Part shown: one piece after another, positions 6,873 through 14,551 of the stretch
Layout: every line of letters begins with the position of its first letter
How positions within the stretch are numbered: the stretch's first letter is position 1
Assembly (NCBI GenBank): GCA_937960715.1
Contig: CALGOO010000348.1
Location: 1 to 18,075, forward strand
Length of the DNA stretch: 18,075 nucleotides
Direction: 5' to 3'
Source: an uncultured Candidatus Competibacteraceae bacterium
GTDB lineage: Bacteria; Pseudomonadota; Gammaproteobacteria; Competibacterales; Competibacteraceae
Position numbers and translations under genes: made by a program
Notes under the pieces: generated by a model
The model's database searches: none
Told to the model about the DNA's origin: nothing
The model's input: the letters and a program-made list of their open reading frames with translations, nothing else

Positions 6873-8426
6873 ATGACAAGGGAAATCGCATCCGAGGCGT
6901 TGGCCGCCGCCCCTATCGAGGTGGTCTTTTCTCCGGCGAGCCTGGGCGACGCGGCGGCGGAGCGTGTGCGCCGAATCCTAAGCATACCTCGCGAGCAACT
7001 AGTCCATGGCGCCTCGTATACCGGGCGTCCATACACCTGGATCTATCGGGACGGCGAGTATGTCATCAAGGTGCGCGCCGAGTATCGCTTCCCAACCCGC
7101 GACGCGCGCCGCTGGATCGAACGCGCCAGGGAGCAGGAACAGCGGCTGGGCGTCCATCATCCGGCCAAGGGCTGGTTTCTCATCCAGATGGATGAGGTGG
7201 CCCTGATCGCCAATATCACCCCCCAAATGATTCCGCTGCACACGCTGGGCGAGGCGTATTCCCAGACCGATCGGTGCGCCCTGCTGGAGCGTATGCTTGA
7301 CCTTTATCTCCGGGTCGCGGCGAATCATGGGCAACGCCTGGACGAGGGGTTGTCGAACTTCGCCATCGGCGCCGACGGCGAACTTTATTACGTCGACGAC
7401 GATATTTATCGCTGGGATGAATTGACATCCCTGACTCAGGCGATGGGGTTCTGGTGTCGCGCCCTGCCCTGGTTCACGGTGGAGGTGGCCGAGCGCATCG
7501 GCCAAGTGCTGCACCAGTTGTTGGACCGCTATTTTCGCGACCGCCATACGCTGATGGTGGCGGCCAACCTGATCCGCCAGTTACCCCTCGTCAATCCCGA
7601 ACAGGGGCGTCGCCGGGCCAGGTTGCTCCAGGGTCTCGAATCCGCCGCGCCAAGAAAACCGGCCCGGCGGAAGGTGCTGGGACAAGGGGCATTTGCCTTG
7701 CTGGGCGATATCCACGCCAATTATCCAGCTCTGCAAGCCGTATTGACCGAGCTGGACCGGCTGGGAATTCGGGACGGTTTGGTGCTGGGGGATGTCGTCG
7801 GCTACGGTCCCCACCCGGTGGAATGCATCCGAGCCGTGCGGGAGCGCAACTTTGCGGTGATCAAAGGCAATCACGAATATGCCGTCGTCACCGGCCAGTT
7901 CATCAAGGGCTTTTCGAAACACGCCAAAGCCGTCGCGGAGTGGACCCGAAATCGCCTCAGCGCCGAGGAATTGGCTTGGCTGGACGAGCTTCCGCCCAGC
8001 CTGCATCAAGAGGGTTGGCTGGCGGTGCACGGCGCGCCTCAGGACAAGCACTGTTTCTTTGGTTATGTCTATCGCATGTCGTATGAGGCCAATCTGGACA
8101 ACCTCGCCGAGCGCGATATCCCAATCTGTTTTCACGGCCATTCCCACATCACCGGCGTCTACTTCCGCAACCAGAGCGGCGACAGCGGATTTTGCAAGGA
8201 CCACCAGCAGTCCCTTCAAAACTACAGCTACTGTCTGGCCAGTCCCGGCTCGGTGGGACAACCCCGCGACAACGACGGACCCGCCGCTGCCTTCGCGATC
8301 TTCAACCCACAAACGAAGCAATTGGTTTTCCATCGCGTCGATTACCCGGTGGAAACCACTATCGACGCCATGCTGGCCAACGATCTTCCGGCGGTCCTGG
8401 CGCAACGGCTGCGCAACGGCGAGTGA
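6873..8426 (+). CDS. fusion of a kinase-like domain and a metallophosphoesterase
   Basis: The 517-residue protein has two parts. The C-terminal part (about 272-500) is a YfcE/MJ0936-type metallophosphoesterase with all core motifs: GDIHAN (278-283), GDVVGYGP (306-313), GNHE (332-335), His386 in AVHGAPQ and HGHSH (421-425). The N-terminal part (about 40-230) looks like a diverged protein-kinase fold: YVIKV with a candidate ATP-site Lys66, LDEGLSNFAI (Asp157, Asn162) in the place of a catalytic loop, and YYVDDDIY (Asp175-177) in the place of DFG. The kinase reading is my inference; the phosphatase reading is firm. No signal or membrane segment is visible. It follows the GTPase-roadblock genes in the same direction after a 141-base gap. 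The Shine-Dalgarno at ATG 6873 is poor. Confidence 0.8.
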   Translation: MTREIASEALAAAPIEVVFSPASLGDAAAERVRRILSIPREQLVHGASYTGRPYTWIYRDGEYVIKVRAEYRFPTRDARRWIERAREQEQRLGVHHPAKGWFLIQMDEVALIANITPQMIPLHTLGEAYSQTDRCALLERMLDLYLRVAANHGQRLDEGLSNFAIGADGELYYVDDDIYRWDELTSLTQAMGFWCRALPWFTVEVAERIGQVLHQLLDRYFRDRHTLMVAANLIRQLPLVNPEQGRRRARLLQGLESAAPRKPARRKVLGQGAFALLGDIHANYPALQAVLTELDRLGIRDGLVLGDVVGYGPHPVECIRAVRERNFAVIKGNHEYAVVTGQFIKGFSKHAKAVAEWTRNRLSAEELAWLDELPPSLHQEGWLAVHGAPQDKHCFFGYVYRMSYEANLDNLAERDIPICFHGHSHITGVYFRNQSGDSGFCKDHQQSLQNYSYCLASPGSVGQPRDNDGPAAAFAIFNPQTKQLVFHRVDYPVETTIDAMLANDLPAVLAQRLRNGE

Positions 8427-8554
8427 AACGCGCGGCCCTGCGAAGCCGCTGAAACAGCCGTCCGAATCGGACGAGAACTTTTCTCCCGCCGTGGCCGGCG
8501 AATCGGCGAAACAACCCGCGGGACGTTGAACAATCAGTGGGAACATCAAAATCC

Positions 8555-9349
8555 ATGTCAGCGGACAACCTTGAAATCAAAACCGAAGCCGATTATCAAA
8601 AGGTATTGGCAACGCTCTCGCGCCAGGATCGCCCCCACGCCATCCTGCTGTTTTTGATGAGAGTGTTGGAATCCTACCGCGCGGCGCGCAAGATCGGCTG
8701 GTCGCGCCCCTGGAACAAGCAGGCTGTCGTCAACTTCCAAAGCTTCAAGCTCGACGCCGTCCGCGACCATGAATTACTGGAGCTGGGTCGGGATGTGCTC
8801 GACGCCGAGTGCGCGGCGATGCCCGCCCCGGCGCGCGCCTTCGTCGATGATCTGCTGGCGTGCCGCGACCGGCTGATGGGTTTTGTCTTCGTTCAGGAAT
8901 TCACCGACGCGGGACGTCGGTTCGAGGGCGGTGTGTTGAGCTTGGGACGGCGGGCGGCCGATCAGCCCCGTTACCGGGACCGGCTCGACCTCATCCTTGA
9001 ATCCCCGGTGGTGGAAGGCCATAGCCAGGGGCTCGCGCGCCTGCGGGTTTTCGTCGATCCCTATCTGGGAAAAAAGGAACCGTTGTGGTCGACGATCGTG
9101 GAGCCGGTCCATGGTGCCGCCAGCGGCGACCTTTTCGAACGACTTGCGGCGCTGTCCTGGGACTGGGCACGGCTGCCGGAACGGCTATGGGACCACTGGA
9201 CCTCGGCGTACATCGATTATTTCGGTCCACGCCAGTGGCTGATGCGCGAAAGCTATTTTTACGTCGCCGACGCGCCTTGGGCACGAATCGACCCGGCCAC
9301 GCTCGCCGCGCCCAGGGAAATGCTCTGCATGGAGTCCTCGGTGTCGTGA
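8555..9349 (+). CDS. protein of unknown function
   Basis: I do not recognise this 264-residue protein. It appears soluble and mostly helical, rich in aromatic residues (SRPWNKQAVVNFQSF, LSWDWARLPERLWDHWTSAYIDYF), with no signal peptide, membrane span, nucleotide motif or cysteine cluster. ATG 8555 (MSADNLEIK) is chosen; GTG 8537 in frame is possible and neither has a good Shine-Dalgarno. The 128-base gap before it contains only small inverted repeats such as GTCCG-AAT-CGGAC. Its stop overlaps the GTG start of the VOC/PCP_red gene (GTGA), so it belongs to a three-gene coupled block that ends in the AarF kinase. Confidence 0.75.
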   Translation: MSADNLEIKTEADYQKVLATLSRQDRPHAILLFLMRVLESYRAARKIGWSRPWNKQAVVNFQSFKLDAVRDHELLELGRDVLDAECAAMPAPARAFVDDLLACRDRLMGFVFVQEFTDAGRRFEGGVLSLGRRAADQPRYRDRLDLILESPVVEGHSQGLARLRVFVDPYLGKKEPLWSTIVEPVHGAASGDLFERLAALSWDWARLPERLWDHWTSAYIDYFGPRQWLMRESYFYVADAPWARIDPATLAAPREMLCMESSVS

Positions 9350-9999
9350 GCTTCGCTTTCGCGGTCATCCATGCGGTGGACGACGTCGAGCAGGCCGCCG
9401 CTTTTTTCCGCGACGTGCTCGATTTTCGGGAACACAGCCGGGGTAGCGGCTGGGCGCAGGTGGAAAACGGCGCGCTGACCGTCCGGCTGGTTGCCGCCGA
9501 CCGCTTCGCCCGCGCGCCGAGCGACCTGGAGCTAGACCTGGCGACCCCGGACGTATCGGCGGCGAGCGCGGCGTTGCTGAAACGGGAAGGATTGGAACCG
9601 CTCATGGCTCCCACCTGGGTCAGCGCGGACCGCATGGAGGCGCGGTTACGAGCGCCCCACCGCGTCGTGCTCACCCTGTCCCGCATCTTCGACGAGGATG
9701 CGTTGGGCATTCTGCCGGAGCTGCCCACCAGCCTCGTGTGGACCGAGGACGCTGCGGCGTACACCCAGCGGTTGTTGCGTTTCGTCCCCGTCAGTTTCCG
9801 CGCGCAGGCCCGGAAGCGCGTTACCGAGTGCGCGGAAACGCTGGCGATCACGGCGGGAGACGTCACGGTCGAGCGGGATACCGCCTTGCGCGCCCTGGTC
9901 ATGAGTACGCCGCCATTTCAGCATGAGGGACTGCGGGTGGCGTTTCGGGACGAAGGCGTCGATCCCGAACCTCTGTTCGCGGAGCTTGCGGGGCCATGA
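9346..9999 (+). CDS. VOC (glyoxalase-like) domain fused to a PCP_red-like domain
   Basis: The start is GTG 9346, overlapping the previous stop (GTGA), giving 217 residues. Residues 1-112 resemble a vicinal-oxygen-chelate (glyoxalase/bleomycin-resistance) fold: FAVIHAVDDVEQAAAFFRDV, then GWAQVENGALTVRLV, then RAPHRVVLTLS at the end. Residues about 131-175 resemble the PCP_red domain of the proto-chlorophyllide reductase 57 kDa subunit: VWTEDAAAYTQRLLRFVPV, FRAQARKRVTECAE and GDVTVERDTALRAL. I know the PCP_red domain as a small helical unit also found outside photosynthesis. No complete VOC metal site is obvious, so a binding role is as likely as catalysis. The stop overlaps the AarF kinase start (ATGA). 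Confidence 0.65.
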   Translation: MSFAFAVIHAVDDVEQAAAFFRDVLDFREHSRGSGWAQVENGALTVRLVAADRFARAPSDLELDLATPDVSAASAALLKREGLEPLMAPTWVSADRMEARLRAPHRVVLTLSRIFDEDALGILPELPTSLVWTEDAAAYTQRLLRFVPVSFRAQARKRVTECAETLAITAGDVTVERDTALRALVMSTPPFQHEGLRVAFRDEGVDPEPLFAELAGP

Positions 10000-11552
10000 G
10001 CCACGCCGCTCTGGCCGTGGTCAAGCGCGCCGCGATGCTGGCCCGCATCGGCTGGGTGGCCAGGAAAGCGTGCAACAGTTCCAGCGAGACGGAACGACTG
10101 CTCGCCAAGCAGGCTCTTGCCGGATTGTTCGCGGACGCGCGTGGCATCACCATGAAGGTGGGGCAACTGTTCGCGGGCGCCGCTGGCGAGACCCCGTTGC
10201 GGGAATTGGCGACGGCAGGCATCGAACCGCGCCCGCTCCGGCAAATGCTGGCAGTGCTTGAAGCCGATCTGGGCCGGTCCGCCGGGACGCTTTTTGCCGT
10301 CATCGACGAAGCGCGAGCCGCCGCGTCCCTGGGTCAGGTGCATCGGGCCGTGCTGAAGAACGGTACTGTCGTGGCCGTCAAGATTCGTTATCCGGACATC
10401 GCGGCGGCGGTGGACGCCGAATTGCGCCTTGCCGGACTGTTGCCTGGCGTGGGACCGGTAAAACGCTGGGGCTTCGACCTGGAGGCGTACAAACAAACCC
10501 TGCGGGACAACATGCGGCGGGAACTCGATTACCGCTTCGAGGCGGAACGGCAACGGCGCTTCGCGGCGGTGGTGCGGATGCCAGGATTACGGGTTCCCGA
10601 GGTTCACATGGATCTGTGTGGGGAACGAGTGTTGGCGCAGAGCTGGGAATCCGGCGTGTTGTTGGATCAGGTCGTTGGTTGGCCGAAACAGGATCGCCTG
10701 TTGATCGGCCGCACGCTGCTGTTGACCCTGTTCAAAAGCCTGTTCGTCGCTGGCGAGGTGCATGGCGACCCCAATCCAGGCAATTATTTTTACCGGCGCG
10801 GCGACGATGGCCAGCCGGAGGTGGTGCTGCTCGATTTCGGTTGCACCGTGCCGGTGAGCGAACCGCGTCGGCTGGCCCTGCTCAAGCTGTTGCTGGCCTG
10901 CCGCGAGGGCGCGGACGTCGCGCCGCTCCAATGCTTCGCGGCCTTGGGGTTCGACGCCGGCAAGCTTTCCCATCTGAAAGATACGCTGCCCGCTCTGTGT
11001 CGAGTTCTGTTCCGTCCGTTTTTGGTGGATGGTTCGTTTCATCCCGCCGAATGGCATCTGAAACGGGATCTCACCGCGCTGCTTGGCGAGTACCGCTGGT
11101 GGTTTCGCTCAGCGGGACCCGCCGATTTGCTGCTGCTCATGCGGGCTTTTCAAGGGTTGGCGGCGCAGCTCGGGCGGTTGGAGGCGCGGTTGCCTTGGTG
11201 GCCCTTGCTGGAGCAGGCGGCCGGGGTCGAACTGATGCAGCGCGCGCGGGGGTGGGAGTTGCCGAACCTGCCGCCGGCGCTGGCTGCCGGCGCGGTCAGC
11301 ATCCGCGCCATCGCCCGCCGGCTTTGCGTGAGCGTCACCGAGGGAAACGTAGCGCGGATTTCGTTCAGCATGCCGGCCGAGGCCGTGCTCGATCTGGAAA
11401 ACATCATCCCCGAGGACGTGCTGGAGCGCATTCGCGCCGCCCGCGTCGATCTCGGCGCCATCATGAACCACGTCCGCGCCAGCGGCATCGCGCCCCAGGA
11501 GTTGTTCGTGCTTGACGAGGGCCCAAAGCGCCATCGGGTTTGGTTGGAATGA
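9996..11552 (+). CDS. AarF/UbiB/ABC1-family atypical kinase
   Basis: The 518-residue protein carries the ABC1/UbiB set: the family KxGQ (MKVGQLF, 54-57), the alanine-rich loop AAASLGQVHRA (108-118) that replaces the glycine-rich loop, Lys129 in VAVKI, the ExD motif ELD (176-178), the catalytic loop HGDPNPGN (256-263) and DFG (280-282). Known members support ubiquinone synthesis or lipid/quinone handling as ATPases. I see no hydrophobic C-terminal membrane pair like that of E. coli UbiB, so the ubiB name is not used. Its start overlaps the VOC/PCP_red stop by four bases. It ends 16 bases from the oppositely directed exported-protein gene, closing this rightward block. Confidence 0.9.
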   Translation: MSHAALAVVKRAAMLARIGWVARKACNSSSETERLLAKQALAGLFADARGITMKVGQLFAGAAGETPLRELATAGIEPRPLRQMLAVLEADLGRSAGTLFAVIDEARAAASLGQVHRAVLKNGTVVAVKIRYPDIAAAVDAELRLAGLLPGVGPVKRWGFDLEAYKQTLRDNMRRELDYRFEAERQRRFAAVVRMPGLRVPEVHMDLCGERVLAQSWESGVLLDQVVGWPKQDRLLIGRTLLLTLFKSLFVAGEVHGDPNPGNYFYRRGDDGQPEVVLLDFGCTVPVSEPRRLALLKLLLACREGADVAPLQCFAALGFDAGKLSHLKDTLPALCRVLFRPFLVDGSFHPAEWHLKRDLTALLGEYRWWFRSAGPADLLLLMRAFQGLAAQLGRLEARLPWWPLLEQAAGVELMQRARGWELPNLPPALAAGAVSIRAIARRLCVSVTEGNVARISFSMPAEAVLDLENIIPEDVLERIRAARVDLGAIMNHVRASGIAPQELFVLDEGPKRHRVWLE

Positions 11553-11568
11553 GCGCCTGCTCCCTCAT

Positions 11569-12054
11569 TCAAAAAAACCGCAGATAGGCTTCCAGCACTC
11601 GCAAGGTATAGTCGCCGGTGGAGCCGGTTCGGTACTGCGCCGGATCGCCGGTCATCCACCAGGCGGCGGCGCGCTGCACCGCGACCATTTCGTTTTGCTG
11701 GCTCTGGGCAAACTGGTCGCGCAGCACCGGACCCATCACGCAGACCAGCATCGGCCGGGCCAGGGTCGGATCGGCGGCGAACTGCTCGGGCGTGACCTCC
11801 TGACCGAAACAGCGCCTGGACCAGCGCGCGATATTGTCCGGCTTGATCCGCCACTCGCCGTACAGGCCGGCATCGGCGCTGGCGGGCGGAGCCGCCAACC
11901 GCAGCGCTTCCACCAATGCTTCCACCTTGGCGTCGGAAATCTGCGCCCGGACCATGCACGGCGTCAGCGCCAGCAGAAACAGCGCGGTCAACCACCAGCG
12001 CCGATTCGGAAGAAAACCGATGGAACGGAGAGTCGCGCGGCTCTGGGGCAACAT
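11569..12054 (-). CDS. exported protein of unknown function
   Basis: The 161-residue protein starts at ATG 12054 after a strong Shine-Dalgarno (AGGAGG, 12065-12060). It has a Sec-type signal peptide: basic NRRWW, hydrophobic LTALFLLALTP, and probable cleavage after VRA before QISDAK. The mature part of about 120 residues is presumably periplasmic, with two cysteines (RRCFGQ and LVCVMG) that could form a disulfide, and ends TGDYTLRVLEAYLRFF. I do not recognise the family. It lies 49 bases downstream of purU in the same direction and may be the last gene of an rssA-like, purU, exported-protein transcript. Confidence 0.8.
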   Translation of the reverse strand: MLPQSRATLRSIGFLPNRRWWLTALFLLALTPCMVRAQISDAKVEALVEALRLAAPPASADAGLYGEWRIKPDNIARWSRRCFGQEVTPEQFAADPTLARPMLVCVMGPVLRDQFAQSQQNEMVAVQRAAAWWMTGDPAQYRTGSTGDYTLRVLEAYLRFF

Positions 12055-12103
12055 GGCGTCCTCCTAAGGCAAACTTCGGTGTGGTGAGGGGGCGGCGCGG
12101 TGC

Positions 12104-12955
12104 TCACCGCAGCACCACCGTTTTGCTGCCGTTGAGGAACACCCGCCGCTCCAAATGATAATGAATCGCCCGGGCCAGCACGATGTTTTCGATGTCGCGG
12201 CCGACCGCCGCCAACTGCTCCGGCGTGTGGGCGTGATCCACCCGCTCCACCTCCTGCTCGATGATCGGTCCCTCGTCCAGGTTGGCGGTCACGTAGTGCG
12301 CGGTGGCGCCGATCAGCTTCACCCCTCGCGCGTGCGCCTGGTGGTAGGGCCGGGCGCCCTTGAAGCCGGGCAGAAAGGAATGATGGATGTTGATCGCCCG
12401 TCCCGCCAGCGCCCGGCAGAGTTCCGGCGACAGGATTTGCATGTAGCGGGCCAGGATGACCAGTTCGGCGCCGGTTTGCTCCACCAGCGCCAGGATTTGC
12501 CGCTCCTGCGCCGGCTTGGTTTCCGGCGTCACCGGCAGATAGTGATAGGGAATCGCATGCCATTCGGCCAGGTGCGCCAGCTCGCGGTGATTGGACACGA
12601 TCGCGGTGATCTCCATCGGCAGCGCGCCGGTACGATGCCGGTACAGCAGATCGTTCAGGCAATGCTCGGCCTTGGAGACCAGGATCAGGAGCCGCGGTCG
12701 CTGGCGTGGGTCGTACAGCCTCCAGTCCATCTCGAAACGCCGGGCCAGGGGGGCGAAATGCTCCAGCAGGGTCGGCGCGGTCGTTTCGTCCAGGTCGAAC
12801 ACCAGCCGCATGAAAAACCGGCCCGATTCGGTATCGCTGAACTGGTCGGATTCGACGATGTTGCCCGCATGATCGGCCAGGGCACTGGACACGGCGGCCA
12901 CGATGCCGACCCGATCCGGGCAGGCGATGGTCAGGATATAGCGCAAGGTGGGCAT
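12104..12955 (-). CDS. purU: formyltetrahydrofolate deformylase
   Basis: PurU hydrolyses 10-formyl-tetrahydrofolate to formate and tetrahydrofolate, supplying formate to PurT and balancing one-carbon pools. The 283 residues contain an ACT domain (about 4-80, opening LRYILTIACPDRVGIVAAVS) and a formyltransferase domain (about 88-280) with the catalytic triad Asn189 and His191 (INIHHSFLPGF) and Asp227 (NLDEGP). The length matches E. coli PurU closely. ATG 12955 is chosen because AAGGA lies just upstream and the protein then begins at the ACT strand; an in-frame ATG at 12991 adds 12 residues without a Shine-Dalgarno. Its stop lies in a short hairpin (GGTGCT/AGCACC, 12099-12116). Confidence 0.95.
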   Translation of the reverse strand: MPTLRYILTIACPDRVGIVAAVSSALADHAGNIVESDQFSDTESGRFFMRLVFDLDETTAPTLLEHFAPLARRFEMDWRLYDPRQRPRLLILVSKAEHCLNDLLYRHRTGALPMEITAIVSNHRELAHLAEWHAIPYHYLPVTPETKPAQERQILALVEQTGAELVILARYMQILSPELCRALAGRAINIHHSFLPGFKGARPYHQAHARGVKLIGATAHYVTANLDEGPIIEQEVERVDHAHTPEQLAAVGRDIENIVLARAIHYHLERRVFLNGSKTVVLR

Positions 12956-13012
12956 GGATTCCTTCGAAGGGTCGCGCGGAAAAGCGCGCATTGTAAGCGA
13001 AGCGCCCTGCGC

Positions 13013-13927
13013 TCAGTCCTCGGCTTCCGGCAAATTCAGCACATTCCGCAACAGCGGCAGGTGCAGCCGGACGCACTCCATGCCGGCGGCGATGGTCTCG
13101 TCGGCCTGATCGAAGTCCATCAGTCCCAGGTGCGCCAGGCGCGGCGCCAGCACCACGTCGGGTGGATCGCCCGCCATCCGCGCCCGGGTAATCCGATCCT
13201 GCATGATGTTGATCGAACCGGCCATGACATCGAACAATCCCGGCGGTTCATCCGCCTCCGCTTCGTCCTTGGCGCGGTTGTCGTTGCCCAGCATGGCCTG
13301 CAAGCCGGCGCTCAGCCGCGCCAGCAACGGACTCGGCGCCGCCAGGCGCGGTGGCCGGCCGCTGAAATGCCTGCCGACGATGTCGCCGTTCAGATTGACC
13401 GCGATCACCCGGTCCGCGCCCAGCGCCCGACACAGCGAGACGGGCAACGGGTCCACCAGGCCGCCATCCACCAACCAGCGGCCCTGGTGGCGCACCGGGC
13501 TGAACAGGCCCGGCAAGGCGATGGACGCCCGCACCGCCTCCAGCAGCGAGCCTTCCTGAAACCATACCTCGCGACCGGTTTGCAGATCGGTGGCCACCGC
13601 GCCGAACGGTTTGGGCAAGGTCTCGATGGGCGCGTCTTCCACTCGCTCGCGGAAGGCGCGCATCAGGCGCTCACCCTCCACCCCCCCGAGCCGCACATCC
13701 ATGTAGCGGATGATGTCCCACCAGTCGATCTGGGCCACCCACTCTTCCAGCCGGTCCAGCGCGTTGCTGGCGTAGGCCGCGCCGACCAGGGCGCCAATCG
13801 AGGTGCCGGACACCACGTCCGGAAAAATGCCGGCCTCTTCCAACGTCCGCAGGACGCCGATGTGCGCCCAACCGCGCGCCGAACCGCTGCCGAGGGCAAT
13901 GCCGAGTCGGGGTTTTCGCGTGTGCAT
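13013..13927 (-). CDS. rssA: patatin-like phospholipase, RssA/YchK family
   Basis: The 304-residue protein shows the patatin Ser-Asp dyad: glycine-rich oxyanion loop GSGSARGWAH (13-22), nucleophile elbow GTSIG with Ser43, and Asp154 in DGGLVDP. The tail contains SINIMQDRITRARM, common in bacterial RssA-like esterases. Such enzymes hydrolyse lipid esters; the substrate is unknown. ATG 13927 (MHTRKPRLG) is chosen because GAGGAAA lies upstream at good spacing and it starts at the conserved strand; a longer frame adds 18 unlikely residues. It lies 57 bases upstream of purU on the same strand, so the two may share a transcript. The gene name reflects family similarity rather than proof of the E. 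coli RssAB link. Confidence 0.88.
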   Translation of the reverse strand: MHTRKPRLGIALGSGSARGWAHIGVLRTLEEAGIFPDVVSGTSIGALVGAAYASNALDRLEEWVAQIDWWDIIRYMDVRLGGVEGERLMRAFRERVEDAPIETLPKPFGAVATDLQTGREVWFQEGSLLEAVRASIALPGLFSPVRHQGRWLVDGGLVDPLPVSLCRALGADRVIAVNLNGDIVGRHFSGRPPRLAAPSPLLARLSAGLQAMLGNDNRAKDEAEADEPPGLFDVMAGSINIMQDRITRARMAGDPPDVVLAPRLAHLGLMDFDQADETIAAGMECVRLHLPLLRNVLNLPEAED

Positions 13928-14015
13928 GGAATGGGCTTTCCTCGCAAGATCGTTCGATGGGCGGCCGACCTGGACCAGCAAGCAGATCCATCAGCCCACC
14001 GCGGGTCATCATGGC

Positions 14016-14257
14016 CTAAAAGTAGTGATCACGATCACTGCCGTCGAACCGGCCGCCGCGCATGCAGCAGTTCTTGAAACCGGCGACCCGAATGGCAGGG
14101 GCAGGGGTCGTTGCGACCGAGGCGCTCCAGCAGTTCCTTGTCGCCGTTCACGACTTGTTCGCCGCGCTTGACGCGCGTCTCGGAGGGGAAACCGCGCTTA
14201 CGCTTGCTCGTCGCCTCGAAACCGGCTGGAGTCGAGGTGCTGGGTCTTTTTGTCCAT
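14016..14257 (-). pseudogene. small SEC-C metal-binding protein gene with two single-base frameshifts
   Basis: A strong Shine-Dalgarno (GGAGGT, 14268-14263) and ATG at 14257 begin MDKK, but the frame then closes within 20 codons. Skipping one base in the A5 run (T run at 14247-14251, plus strand) joins to STSTPAGFEATSKRKRGFP, SETRVKRGEQVVNG, KELLERLGRNDPCPCHSG. That middle frame loses the last cysteines. Skipping one more base in the run at 14077-14079 gives FKNCCMRGGRFDGS, the proper SEC-C end, with a stop at 14016-14018. The corrected product is about 80 residues with the CPC and CC zinc-type pairs of a SEC-C motif. Either the gene is broken or the assembly has two homopolymer errors. Function beyond metal binding is unknown. 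Confidence 0.8.
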
Positions 14258-14298
14258 GGCGCACCTCCAAAGTTTGGACCCTTGATAAAGGGCGCGCG

Positions 14299-14327
14299 AT
14301 TATAGCGACGAGGGTATGCGCTGGCTA
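14299..14327 (-). promoter_or_regulatory. promoter of the SEC-C gene
   Basis: On the minus strand TAGCCA (14327-14322) is followed after 17 bases by a perfect TATAAT (14304-14299). Transcription would start near 14292, about 35 bases before the SEC-C ATG at 14257. A small CCCTT/AAGGG hairpin lies in the leader. Confidence 0.6.
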
Positions 14328-14338
14328 GTACGGCTGGG

Positions 14339-14489
14339 CGTAACCGTTCAGACATCTCTCGTCCCGCACCATGATGGGTTTCGCTACGCTCAACCCATCC
14401 TACAACCCATTGTTTTTTCGTAGGATGGGTTGAGCGTAGCGAAACCCATCGATACGGGGCGAAACCACCAGGGGTTCCGAACGGTTACG
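14339..14489. repeat. nested inverted repeat, REP/MITE-like
   Basis: The core is a perfect 31-base inverted repeat: left arm 14373-14403 (begins GATGGGTTTCGCTACG), right arm 14420-14450 (begins GTAGGATGGGTTGAGCG), loop 14404-14419 containing six T. An outer 11-base inverted pair flanks it, CGTAACCGTTC (14339-14349) and GAACGGTTACG (14479-14489). I see no clear target-site duplication and no coding potential. Short repeats of this GTAGGATGGGTTGAGCG type recur, as I recall, in several proteobacterial genomes as dispersed palindromes. The element fills most of the 294-base gap between glmS and the SEC-C gene and could also end the glmS transcript as a stable stem. Confidence 0.8.
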
Positions 14490-14551
14490 GCGGGGCCAGC
14501 GCGCCAAGCGGAACGTTCTCCCGCCCCGGCAAGGAGGAAGAAGCCAGTGGT

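Noticed and set aside
12099..12116. Terminator at the end of purU (GGTGCT/AGCACC hairpin)
   Set aside because: The stem is only six bases and no T run follows on the minus strand, so it is probably chance.
12155..14077. A very long rightward open frame (640 codons) opposite purU and the patatin gene
   Set aside because: It is antisense to two firmly identified genes, is rich in Arg, Gln, His and Gly with no domain, and is typical of spurious frames in GC-rich DNA.
14373..14450. A single-spacer CRISPR or tandem repeat reading of the 31-bp repeats
   Set aside because: The two copies are inverted, not direct, only two exist, and no cas gene is present.
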